DNA of 64,000 nucleotides from Deroplatys truncata. Its lineage: Eukaryota; Arthropoda; Insecta; Mantodea; Mantidae. Every line of letters starts with the position of its first letter. The first letter of the stretch is position 1. Positions 44,691-55,309 of this stretch are shown in pieces. Where the stretch lies: assembly GCA_030765065.1 (NCBI GenBank), contig CM060979.1:22287001-22351000 (forward strand), given 5' to 3'. Both the position numbers and the translations under genes were made by a program. The notes under the pieces are model-generated. The model saw only the letters and a program-made list of their open reading frames with translations, did not search any database and was not told the origin of the DNA.

Positions 44691-45148
44691 ATTTTTTCAT
44701 GTAAAATGCAGTTTGGAGTGGGAGAATTTTCTTGAAAATCTTCATGTCACATGGTTAGAAGATACTGAATTTACATACCCAGTTTGATATTTATCGAAAA
44801 TTTGGTTTTAAAGTTATGCTATTGATAAACATGCACACACAGAAAATTTTATAAACATCTCGTGTTACATTCACATAGCTTTCTCTTCCCTCTTTGTTAT
44901 TTAGTGGGTATACAGGCTATTCTTACAAAGGTTGATTTCAAGTGCAAATCATTGCCTGAATGAACAATTTTATCAATTACATGTGAACTCCAAGCTTTAA
45001 TACTTATTACAGTTGATAAACATAACGGTATCATTAAGTTACTTGTGCACTGCGTGTTTTAATCTCACCAAATATATAATAATTTTTGACAGGCATAATG
45101 AAAATTTTTAGAATTTGAACAACGGAAAAATAAAAAAGAAGTAAAAAA

Positions 45149-46026
45149 TCTGATGTGTTACACTCACATGACTTTCTCTACTCTTGTACAAACTATTTTT
45201 ACAAACGCTTATTCTCCATATGCTTCATGTTAATCGAGATATCGAGATGTCAATCTTATTGGTAATTTTCTTGTAGATGCAAGGAAAATATGGTAGCGTT
45301 TAAGCGATAGTCAAATATTTTAACGCTGGTTGCTATGTGACGCATTCCATTCTCTTTGCATGTCCAGGACATAAAAAAAATGAATAACGAATTTGAGAAA
45401 AAGTATAAGTATTGGAAAATTTAAGGAAATAACACGCAATATCTCGAAAACGGTTCACTCAACAAAAGAAATGTATATGACATAAGTTGTGTATTTTAAT
45501 GCGATCTACATTTTGTGTGTAGTAAAATTTTGTCTATCTCTTATGGTTTACCAGTTATGCAAAAGTCGTTCACAATGAAGAATACTTTTGGAGACATTCC
45601 CAGAAAATTCGAGATATACATTTCATTTGTCATGACATTACCCTAAACATATGATATTTTCATCAAAATCGTTGGAGCCATTTTTGAGAAAATTAAAATT
45701 TTCGAAAAATGTTCCATGTAAAGGGTAGTCTGGGGTGGGGGGATTTTCTTGAAAACCTTCGTGTCGCATCTCTGGAAGATACTGAACCTAAATACCAGGT
45801 TTGGTGCTTATCCGATTGTTCGTTTTTGAGTTATGCTGTTCACAGTCACACACACACAGACACACACACACACACACACACACAGACACACACACGGACA
45901 TGTTTCCAAAAATGCTTTTTCTGGATTCAGGAGGTCTCAAAACGTGTATTTCCGGTGAAATCTCGGTATCGAATTTTTGGGTGGAATGCAATACTTCCCC
46001 TACTTACTATACGTAGTAGAGAAAGT
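45149..46026 (+). mobile_element. Rep-A copy 7, first unit of a dimer
   Basis: TCTGATGTGTTACACTCACATG to ACGTAGTAGAGAAAGT, CA tract at about 45846-45897. It joins the next unit through seven A. Confidence 0.9.
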
Positions 46027-46033
46027 AAAAAAA

Positions 46034-46920
46034 TCTGATGTGTTACACTCACATGACTTTCTCTACTCTTGTACAAACTATTTTTACAAACGCTTATTCT
46101 CCATATGCTTCATGTTAATGGAGATATCGAGATGTCAATCTTATTGGTAATTTTCTTGTAGATGCAAGGGGAATATGCTAGGTTTTAAGCGATAGTCAAA
46201 TATTTTAACGCTGGTTGCTATGTGGCGCATTCCATTCTCTTTGCATGTCCAGGACATAAAAAAATGAATAACGAATTTGAGAAAAAGTATAAGTATTGGA
46301 AAATTTAAGGAGATAACACGCAATATCTCGAAAACGGTTCACTCAACAAAATAAATGTATATGACATAAGTTGTGTATTTTAACGCGATCTACATTTTTT
46401 GTGTAGTAAAATTTTGTCTATCTCTTATGGTTTACCAGTTATGCAAAAGAAAGTCGTTCACAATGAAGAATACTTTTGGAGACATTACCAGAAAATTCGA
46501 GATATACATTTCATTTGTCATGACATTACCCTAAACATATGATATTTTAATCAAAATCGTTAGAGCCATTTTTGAGAAAATTAAAATTTTCGAAAAATGT
46601 TCCATGTAAAGGGTAGTCTGGGGTGGGGGGATTTTCTTGAAAACCTTCGTGTCGCATCTCTGGAAGATACTGAACCTAAATACCAAGTTTGGTGTTTATC
46701 CGACTCTTCGTTTTTGAGTTATGCTGTTCACAGACACACAGATACACAGACACAGACAGACACACAGACACACAGACAGACACACACACGGACATGTTTC
46801 CAATAATGCTTTTTTTGGATTCAGTGAGTCTCAAAACATGTATTTCCGGTGAAATCTCGGTATCGAAATTTTGGGTGGAATACAATACTTCCCCTACTTA
46901 CTATACGTAGTAGAGAAAGT
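46034..46920 (+). mobile_element. Rep-A copy 8, second unit of a dimer
   Basis: Head-to-tail with copy 7, period 885 bp. Very similar throughout, differing mainly in the CA tract (46734-46792, CAGA-rich) and small indels such as a four-base addition after ATGCAAAAG. Five A follow it. Confidence 0.9.
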
Positions 46921-47154
46921 AAAAAGAAGGGACACTTGAAACAGTACTATAAAATAATAAAATATAAATTAAACTTAAAATGAAACGGTTCTATGAAATT
47001 GGTTCAATCAACATTCCCTTAAAGCGAAAGCCGCTGGGGGAAAATTCACAAAATATATCTTTAATTACAAATGTTTACATTTGTACTCAAGTGTTTCTTT
47101 TGGGGTAACAAGCACGTGCCATGAAAATGAGAAACAAAACACAAAACAAAACAA

Positions 47155-47884
47155 AAAGACTTCGCATTTGAGAAAAGTGTAAATATTTAAGAATTAAAAT
47201 TCAAGGAATATCTCGGAAATAGTTAATTGTTAACTAAAAGAAACTTGGTACAAATTGTGTGCTTTAACGAGACCTACATTGTTTTTGTAGTAAGGATTTG
47301 TCTATCTCTTACAGTTTACCAGTCATGCAAAAGTCATTCAGAATGAGAATGAAGAGGACTTCACAGGCTATGCCTAGAAATTTTATATACATTTCATTTG
47401 TCATGAAAACATCTTAAACGTATGGTATTTTAATCAACATCGTTAGAACCATTTTTGTGAAAACCAAAACATTCGAAAATGTTTCCATGCAAAGGGTAGT
47501 TAGGGTTGGGGAGGTTTTCTTTGAAGTCTTTTGTGTCACATTCTTGAAATGTGTTGAATTTATAATACCAAGTTTGGTTTTTAACTGACTTTTCATTTTT
47601 GAGTTATGCTGTTCAGACACACATACACACAGGTAACACACAAACACACACACACACACATACACACGCGCGCGCACGCCTTCTAAAAACGCTTCTGGGT
47701 TCAGGGGGTCCCAAAACATATATATTTGCGGTGAAATTTCGACACCGAACTTTTAATTAGAATACAATAATTTCCTGCTTACTACACGTAGTAGAAAAAG
47801 TAAAAATGTGTTTTTATTCAGGAGCCTCAAAACATGTATTTCCAGTGAAATATTGACATCGAATTTTTGAGTGCAGTACAATAC
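47155..47884 (+). repeat. Rep-A/Rep-B intermediate copy and Rep-B fragment
   Basis: CTTCGCATTTGAGAAAAGTG onward follows Rep-A order, with GTCTATCTCTTACAGTTTACC, a CA tract with CGCG interruption at about 47619-47679 and ACGTAGTAGAAAAAGT at about 47788-47803. A second short 3' fragment (TCAAAACATGTATTTCC to GTGCAGTACAATAC) follows and is interrupted by LTR-4. Confidence 0.65.
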
Positions 47885-48364
47885 TGTTATAAACCGGGGT
47901 GAGGCCAAAAGTTTTTCAGCTAAAATATTAAATTTAGTTACCACGGCATAAACATTGGGGGACGTAACTGCAGAGGCAAACGAGAGATACCAGGAAATTG
48001 CTGCACAAATCTAAAGTAGGCGTGGGATTTTCATAACAAAATACACATTTGACACATTCCAGCAATCCAGATTAAATAATTGATAAGGTGCCGCTACATT
48101 ATTCACAACAGATTACAGGAAAGACATTGAAGGGAGATCTTCTACACACACGCAAGACACACGCATTCCTACACACGCATTCACTCGCCCTGAAGACACA
48201 CACACAATACTCACGTTACTAATGACGCCACCAGATTAGGGAGGTGGGGAGGGAAATGTCACGTCGGACGAAATTCAAACTCCCAATCAAAATGATTATA
48301 CACAACAATGTGATGCTACACAGCAATAATGTGTCCGACGCGACAATGCACACACATATGCTAA
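47885..48364. mobile_element. LTR-4, solo-LTR-like element, copy 2
   Basis: 480 bp from TGTTATAAACCGGGGTGAGG to ATATGCTAA, flanked by AATAC at 47880-47884 and 48365-48369. The 5-bp duplication is typical of LTR-element integration. It keeps the inverted repeat of copy 1 (48257-48269 with 48333-48345). The termini TGTTA and GCTAA are imperfectly TG...CA-like, so the class remains uncertain. The frame at 48219-48404 is incidental. Confidence 0.6.
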
Positions 48365-48810
48365 AATACTTTCTCTTTACTCTTACAGATAGGTGGTACA
48401 CCAAGTAAAATATATTCGTGGATAAACTTCTTTACTTGTGTTAGTATTAAAGGATGTTTATATAAACGCATTTCAAGTGATGAATGATATTATATTATTT
48501 GGGATTTTATACCATAACTTTATTTAGGGGCGACAAATGATGATGATTATTATTATTTATTACATATTGATTAATTCCTTCCTTCCTTCTTCTGGAGCAC
48601 CTAAATTAATTATAATAGCCATGTATCCCCTATTCACCAGATGGAGACACTTGTACGGAGTGACACTTCTGCGGAGAGGCATTTGTACGGAGCGGTTTCC
48701 GCTATCTGTTGAGTCAGAAGTGGAATGTTGGCACTTGTACGGAACTGCCACTAATGGCTTAATAACAATTAAATGAAAAATTTCACATATACTACTTTGC
48801 ATCCGTAAAA

Positions 48811-49095
48811 CCAAGCGAGATGGCGCCGCGGTAGCGTGTGGGGTTAGCATTCGGGATGTCCCGGATTGGATTCCTCGCGACAATTCACTCTGACTCATGT
48901 GTTTTTCGTCGTTTACCCTGATCAGTAGGCGAATGCTGGGGTGATTTCTCTTCTATAACGATTTCCTGTCCCCCATTCCCTGTAACCACCATTTCTTTCT
49001 CTGTTTCAGGGTTGTAAAATCAGAAGACGGTGTTTGGCGTGTTGTGCCCCAGCGGTGGAGGCGACGCAAGTAGATGATCTTCTTGCTGGAGAGTG
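48811..49095 (+). mobile_element. SINE-2 copy 5 (short)
   Basis: Head GCGAGATGGCGCCGCGGTAG, TTCGGGATGTCCCGGATTGG, GTGTTTTTCGTCGTTTACCC, GGCGAATGCTGGGGTG and the core GTAAAATCAGAAGACGGTGT; the body stops soon after. 49096-49636 has no recognised feature. Confidence 0.75.
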
Positions 49096-49636
49096 TTGTG
49101 GTGAGTGTTACGGCTTCTTTAGATTTTCTTTTCTTTGGACACTCGGATCATGTAACAGACACTTGACCATTATTTTGACTGCCTTATGATTTCAGTGTGC
49201 CTTTTTTCTGGGTTTATTTCAAAGCTCTCCTCTTCGGGATGTGCTTTCTATCCCATCGCAAGATTTACACGTGTTATGCCGAAATAAAGAACGCTTGTTA
49301 CATCGTTAAATTTGGTCATATAGGAGTTAGTTATGGATAGTGTATAGCTTTACAGGCTTCCGGCGTATTATCCCTTTTAATATATGGTATTTAAATGAAT
49401 CTAGGCATATGTCCAAACTTCTTAAACCAAACTGTAAGTGTATTATTATTTTTCTTTAGTGCTTCAAGATATTGGACGAACTTTTAACCAGTTGTACATC
49501 AAGACTGCAAGATTTATTCACGATTTGTATACAATACCAGTAGTATGAATTTTAGCTATAGCGCATTTTTACACGGTAAATCATTGGTATAAATGTATCT
49601 GGCCATTGAAATTCTTATGGATCCTGGAATGTATTA

Positions 49637-50815
49637 GGGCGGATCGAAAAGTAACGCACAATAATGTTTTTACAAAAAAGCTTAATAGTTAAAACAACAA
49701 CAAAAATCACTAATGAACATACAGCTTTTACCTACTTTTCGACCTAGTCACCAAGTTTCTTAACACATTTCTCCCATCGTGATACCAGTTTCACTATGCC
49801 CTGTTAGTAGAAGTCCGTTTCCTTGAGTATAGCCATCTGCGGACTGTTGATTTCACTTTCGCAAGGCGCTGGCCGACCAGGTTTCTGCATGGGACCAAAC
49901 AGATGAAAGTCCGACGGTGCAAGATCCGGACTGTATGGTGAGTGCTAGATCACCTCCCAATCAAATGTGGTGATTTTCTGACAAGCAGCAGCAACATGGG
50001 GACGAGTACTGTCATTAAGAAATTTTGACATCGTCAACATTCATGTTCTGGCGTTTGTCACAAAGGGTACGACGCGACTTCACCAAAGTTTTCATGTAGG
50101 CTGCAGCATTCACAGAGCAAAGTCCACCAATACAACACCATGCATATCCCAGAACACCATCACACGCACTTTCCTAGCAGATTGAGTCACTTTGAATTTT
50201 TTCTTCACTAGAGAACCAGCATGTTTCCCTTTCATAAAGTTATGCCTTTCTGCGGCGTACCGCGTTAGGTGATCCAAGCTCGTCATCATTCGCTGGCCCT
50301 TGTGGTTGTCTGTAAGGTTCTTAGGTACCCAGCGAGCACTAACTTTACGAAATTTAAACGTGTCATGAACAATATCGTACACTGCACCACAGGAAATGTT
50401 GAACTGTTGCGATAAGATTCGCAGTTGCACACGCGGATCGTTCAAAATTGCCGCCTCAATGCCTCTGACATTCTGCGGGGTTGCAGCTGTTACGGCCTCC
50501 CGGAGCGTGGCGAATCACTAAGATTCACACGGCCCTCTAGGGAGAATACACACCACCTGGAGACATTGCTACGGCCCATACACGCCACGCCCTTTGGCTC
50601 ACAAATATCGAACCACACCTCTTTGCTCTTCACACGTGGACGACAGTACATGCGCGTCATTCACGCTTCTCTCGTTAGAGCTGCGCATAAAACAAAAGTA
50701 CCCTCTGTAGTAAAAACTTCAAACTATATCTTTGTGAAATTTCAACATTGCAGCTGCAATACCAAGGCCAAAAAAAAGAGAAAAGATTATTGTGCGTTAC
50801 TTTTTGATTCGCCCT
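49637..50815 (-). mobile_element. Mauritiana-like mariner element with both ends
   Basis: 1,179 bp between TA dinucleotides (49635-49636 and 50816-50817). Inverted termini: left GGGCGGATCGAAAAGTAACG, right in reverse GGGCGAATCAAAAAGTAACG. It contains a broken transposase on the minus strand. Element length is slightly short of typical intact mariners (about 1.3 kb). Confidence 0.9.
49820..50640 (-). pseudogene. Mariner transposase pseudogene (mauritiana-like)
   Basis: Minus-strand pieces in order: VNLSDSPRSGRP, a one-base break, TAATPQNVRGIEAAILNDP, the continuous frame 50445-50110 with LSQQFNISCGAVYDIVHD (second helix-turn-helix) and KVSARWVPKNLTDNHKGQRM (the WVPHxL-type signature), then after further breaks NDSTRPHVAAAC with the second catalytic Asp and HSPYSPDLAPSDFHLF with the third. 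One internal stop lies between these two. The first catalytic region is largely lost: the reading goes from SARKVRVMVFWDMHGVV to FAL with no clear preceding Asp motif. The enzyme would have catalysed TA-specific cut-and-paste; this copy cannot. Confidence 0.85.
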
Positions 50816-51397
50816 AGAATTATCATCTCGTGTTTATATAACGGTAGTAAGAAATAAGTGAGACCAAGGGGGAGACCTGTAGTGCACTAGTCCTCAACCA
50901 GATTTCAAGCAGCTGAATGTTCAAATGGATATCCGAAAAAGTGCAATATAATTTGTGTTGTATAAAAATGTTCAGTGACGTACCTATTCAATAAGTCATG
51001 GTCTACCACTAATTGTTTAGCAATTAAAAATACTGTTGGGGCTTATTATAGGTTTTATTTTAATTAGCAATATGCGAAGTTAAGTTCGGCTCCCTTCAAA
51101 GGTCCCTTATATTGCGACTCCCAATTGTCAGGTAGCTGGTCACCCCTGATGTATGACTTACATTTACTTATCTGTTACTGTTTTGATGTATACCGTCGTC
51201 GTTGTTGGAAAGGCAGAAATTGCAAGCATATTTCTAAAATAAATAATAATGCATAGATCGAAAGGAATACCATAAGTAGTTTTTTTAGACAACACGGCCT
51301 AAAGTGTGATAATATACATTGTGACCAACTGTGTTTTCAAGTCCAATCACATGGCAGTTACCCTTTATATTTCCTTATGTTCAATAACTCGTCTTTA

Positions 51398-52496
51398 GGG
51401 CCGTTTTCACCAAACGCGATTAAAGTCTAGAATAGTAACTCCAGAGTAACATTAACCCGGTGGTTGTTACTCCCGAGTGGCATGTATTCGTTGCACCATG
51501 CTTGTGTGGAGGTTAAAGTACTCCCGAGTTAGTACTCCAATAATTATACCAGAAAAGTGCCGATCGCGAGGTTTCTCATAGTTTGTGAGCAGCAATGTTT
51601 ACAGCCTTTTCTCGCCGTTTTAAGGAATTTAGTGCGAGTAAACGAAAGTTTTTAAAGGTTAAAGCTACGGAGAAAGAAGTAAACGAAAGCGCTGGTAAGT
51701 AGAAATACATGGTAATAGATAATATTTTCGAAAAAATGTAACTTAAATTTTCGTTAAAATGAAATTATCCTGTTAACTTATACTTTTTGTGTTAAATTTA
51801 CAGAATCATGTTAGACGAAGGAAAGCGAAAGAGAAGTGCAAAATGGCATTCTTAGTATAATTCTAAGTCCTATTGCTTTCTGTGGTAGAAAAATTTATAA
51901 GAGAAGAGATGGTTCAACTATGCGCCACAAGAAGCATACTGGTAGAAAGCTGCAGAAAAATATAATGCTGGCACCACTATGGGACACGGAACTGCAGCTA
52001 ATATAAAGGCAGAGTCAGAGCTGCTAAAAAAGCTGCAAAGAAGGATTTAGCTAATAAACGAATAGCTGCAAATAAGACAGGTGATACATTTGTTTTCTTT
52101 TTAATATGCAACATGAATATGTAGTGTAAGCGTTTGTTCTATTCTTTCTTCTAATATGTAGGTGGTGGACCGCCAAGGTCAGATCATAGTGATGATCCAG
52201 TATTCACCAAAGTACTCAGTCACATTGGTAAAAATCCTCATCTTCATCGCTAGAACTGTCCTCAAAAACCATTCTAATCAATCCTGCAGCGGTGCAACCA
52301 TTGTAAAGTGCTGGCTAGCAGTTACTCTGTACTTTATTCCACAATATTTCGCCGAGTAACGTTACTCTCTGATTTACTCTCGCATACGCAATTTATTCCA
52401 GAGTATGTTGTTGGTGAAACGCTCAAAGGGTTTACTCGCGAGTAAACCACGTTTTACTCGAGAGTAAAAGTTACTCACGTTTGGTGAAACCGACCC
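51398..52496 (+). mobile_element. PIF/Harbinger-like element with TTA duplication
   Basis: 1,099 bp bounded by TTA on both sides (51395-51397, 52497-52499). Termini are inverted: left GGGCCGTTTTCACCAAACGC, right in reverse GGGTCGGTTTCACCAAACGT, continuing with related GTAAC/AGTAA subterminal motifs. A 3-bp TTA/TAA duplication is characteristic of PIF/Harbinger transposons. Inside is a Myb/SANT-type reading instead of a DDE transposase, so the element is non-autonomous. Confidence 0.7.
51595..52250 (+). pseudogene. Myb/SANT-like DNA-binding protein of Harbinger type, decayed
   Basis: PIF/Harbinger elements carry a second gene for a Myb/SANT-like protein that helps the transposase bind DNA and enter the nucleus. 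Here a possible first exon, 51595-51694, reads MFTAFSRRFKEFSASKRKF and ends at a GTAAGT donor. Later sequence reads AANIKAESELLKKAAKKDL and ANKT, then a donor at 52081 and an acceptor AG at 52160-52161; splicing gives KTGGGPPRSDHSDDPVF, matching the TGGGP motif that ends the Myb/SANT-like domain, then TKVLSHI. The removed intron is about 81 bp. A stop soon after the second acceptor (51804 onward) and frame breaks in the middle show decay. The family match rests on TGGGP and lysine-rich helices only. Confidence 0.55.
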
Positions 52497-52987
52497 TTAG
52501 TTTGATTAGGTTTTACTTTTCATTATGTATTTTTACATGATTAATTTCTAATGCAGGTCGCATTATCTGTTCACAATACGAATCGCTATACTTCAATTTA
52601 TCGCAATTCGTTGTAGCGTTAACCTATACGTTATATTGGCAACCTTTGATATAAAACGTTAGCATTTTATTTAACCTACATAGAGATTAAATGGCGGAAA
52701 TTATGAATTCAGAAGAAACTGAAAAATTACAGAAGCAGCAGGAATATTATTACTAAAAGTGCTTACCCAAAAAATACAGAAAGCAATATGATATATCATT
52801 TTAATCGCTTCATTGCCTTGTGTAAGGCAAAACACGTTGAAAATAGTTTCACTGAAAATGACTGCTAGCGAACCAACAAAACATTAAAACATCTGGTATC
52901 TCGCTTTCTAAACGTGATCTCTGTTAGTTTCAGGAATCAACATAATATTATTAATATTTTACAAATTCCAGCGTTATCTAAAAAAAA

Positions 52988-53873
52988 TCTGATGTGTTAC
53001 ACTCACATGACTTTCTCTACTCTTGTACAAACTATTTTTACAAACGCTTATTCTCCGTCTACTTCATGTTAATCGAGATAAAAATTTGCAGACTCTATCT
53101 TATTGCTAAGTTTCTTGTAGATGTAAGGGGAATATATATATTTACAAGGGCAATATAGAAATACAGTAGCCTTTAAGCATAGACATATCTCTTAATAGCT
53201 GGTTGCTATATGCAGCACCATTCTCTTTGCCACAGATTAATGACAAAAGACAAAAAAAATGAATAACGAATTCCCATTTGAGACAATAAGTATTGAAAAA
53301 TTTAAGGGAATAACAAGCAATATCTCGAAAATGGTTCACTCAACAAAAAATGTATATGACATAAATTGTGTATTTTAACGCGATGTACATTTTTTGTGTA
53401 GTAAAGTTTTGTCTATCTCTTATGGTTTACCAGTTATGCAAAAGTCGTTCACAATGAAGAATACTTTTGGAGACATTCCCAGAAAATTCAAAATATACAT
53501 TTCATTTGTCATGAAAATATCTTAAACATATGATATTTTAATCAAAATCGTTAGAGCCATTTTTGAGAAAATTAAAATTTTCGAAAAATGTTCCATGTAA
53601 AGGGTAATCCGGGGTGGGGGGATTTTCTTGAAAACTTTCGTGTCGCATCTTTGATAGATACTGAACCTAAATACCAAATTTGGTGTTTATCCGACTGTTC
53701 GTTTCTGAGTTATGCTGTTCACAGACACACAGACACACACACGGACATGTTTCCAAAAATGCTTTTTTTGGATTCAGGGGGTCTCAAAACATGTATTTCC
53801 GGTGAAATCTCGGTATAGAATTTTTGGGTGGAATACAATACTTCCCCTACTTACTATACGTAGTAGAGAAAGT
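52988..53873 (+). mobile_element. Rep-A copy 9, full length
   Basis: TCTGATGTGTTACACTCACATG to TACGTAGTAGAGAAAGT, eight A before it and AATAATA after. A small extra AT-rich block (ATATATATATTTACAAGGGC, about 53132-53151) near the 5' third is shared with copy 6, suggesting a sublineage. Short CA tract at 53724-53740. Confidence 0.85.
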
Positions 53874-54704
53874 AATAATATATTCTACACGTGTTAAAAG
53901 TGGTTCTATTTTGCTCCGCAAACATTCCTACTCGGAAAATAAAACTCTACTTTTACCCATTGTATCGAAATCTACTATTGCACAACCCTATCATTATAAA
54001 CAAGTTGTTACTGTATTAGATTTCATGCATAATTGTTGGCTCATTATGACATTCGTGTCAATTATAGCAATGTAATATTTCCTATGGTAATGATGTAATA
54101 CCAGTACTCCAAGTTTCCGTGGCTTATAATGTGGAGATGAAAATCAAAACCATTGTACATTATTAAATATAGAACAATTAAGATCTGAATTTATAATTAC
54201 TTACTATGCTCTGCTGATAATAAGCTACATCATAGACTAACACCTGCTTACTTCTCTCCCAGGAAGGGAATGAATTGCTTATCGGTTCAACATGCCAGGT
54301 AATAACAAATGAAATACAGGGAAAGAAGCTAACGTCTTGTTTACGAACATGAAGACGCTATCATTTATGTCAGTTATGGATGCCAAATTATTTCACGATT
54401 TATTTCCTACAATTTATAATGGTAAGATTGCCTAAAATGTTTTAGCCAATTTATTGCATAAATTAGTACTTTTTGTCAAGTCTGTCCTGTTATGTGACTC
54501 GCTTTGGGTCAAGTCTGTTCGCAGCGGCTTGTATTCCCACCAGTCATAGCGGTTCGATTGCACGCTAGAGAGTAGTTTTCATGTTGTCACCCTAGATCTG
54601 AATGTGCGTGAGTGATGACATTGTATTAGCAGTTCATCGTTAATTATTGTGTTTCCGTCTGTCAAACGGATGGCCGGGTTTCAATTCCCTGCTGGGGAGT
54701 AGCT
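53874..54704. other. Stretch without recognised gene
   Basis: AT-rich, no family recognised. A weak tRNA-B-box-like GGGTTTCAATTCCC lies at about 54678. No supported reading frame. Confidence 0.35.
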
Positions 54705-54990
54705 TTTACTTTCTCTGCCAGCTACTTATTATAGATAAGCCGTATTTTATTCCATAAATTCTCCTGAAACCAATTCAAAAGCATTTTTACAAAAAGTCCG
54801 GCGTGTCTCTTTTGTATCCGAGAACAGCATAACTCAAAAACGAAATGAACGATAAATACGAAACCTGATATTTAAGTTCAGTAATTTCCAAAGATGGGAC
54901 ACGAAATTTTTAAAGCAAATTCTCCCACCCCAAACTACCTTTTACATTGTCTAAATCATAGCAATAACGATTTTGATTAAAACAATAGCA
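54705..54990 (-). repeat. Rep-B 3'-end fragment
   Basis: Minus strand, starting ACTTTCTCTGCCAGC and including TTTTACAAAAAGTCCGGCG, GAACAGCATAACTCAAAAAC, GATAAATACGAAACC, CCCACCCCAAACTACC and AACGATTTTGATTAAAA. The CA tract is reduced to GTGTCTC. Confidence 0.65.
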
Positions 54991-55309
54991 CGTATGGGCG
55001 CACAATAGGGAACTCTGGTCCATCTAGTCTGTAGTCTGCTCCTTCCCTCTACTTCACGAAGCCTCATTTGTTCTGCACGTAGAAGATGACATTAGGCGCT
55101 GCCGCCGGGCTGCAAAACTATGACATAATGCCTCAATATCGGAGTACCCTGGTTAACTCTCTTGGGGATTATGCCCCTGAATTCGCCACTTTAGTCAGCA
55201 TGGCCTGCGGCCACACCAGGTAACACTGGAGCACTCCAACAACAGTGCGCTGCGCTCCATATAATTAATCTAGTGAAGATCAAAATTGACAACCTGATCC
55301 CCACAAAAA

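Larger units (their letters stand above)
42025..44945 (+). repeat. Rep-B copy split by SINE-2 and by a Rep-A array
   Basis: Pieces in one orientation: about 42025-42170 (ACATGTTACATTCACATGCC start), 42705-43243 (CACACATTTCGTTGAAG to GATATCATTTTTTT), and 44691-44945 (TTTTTTCATGTAAAATGCAG to a further 5'-end fragment). The SINE fills 42171-42704 and Rep-A material 43244-44690. Confidence 0.7.

Noticed and set aside
45709..46038. Recurring 60-110 aa frames across Rep-A 3' thirds (for example 45709-46038, 46597-46806, 53588-53818, 56059-56376) with shared words such as SRYRIFGW and LTIRSRESK
   Set aside because: They recur because the repeats are similar. The frames pass through the CA tract, change phase between copies, exist in several frames and both strands, and have no domain.
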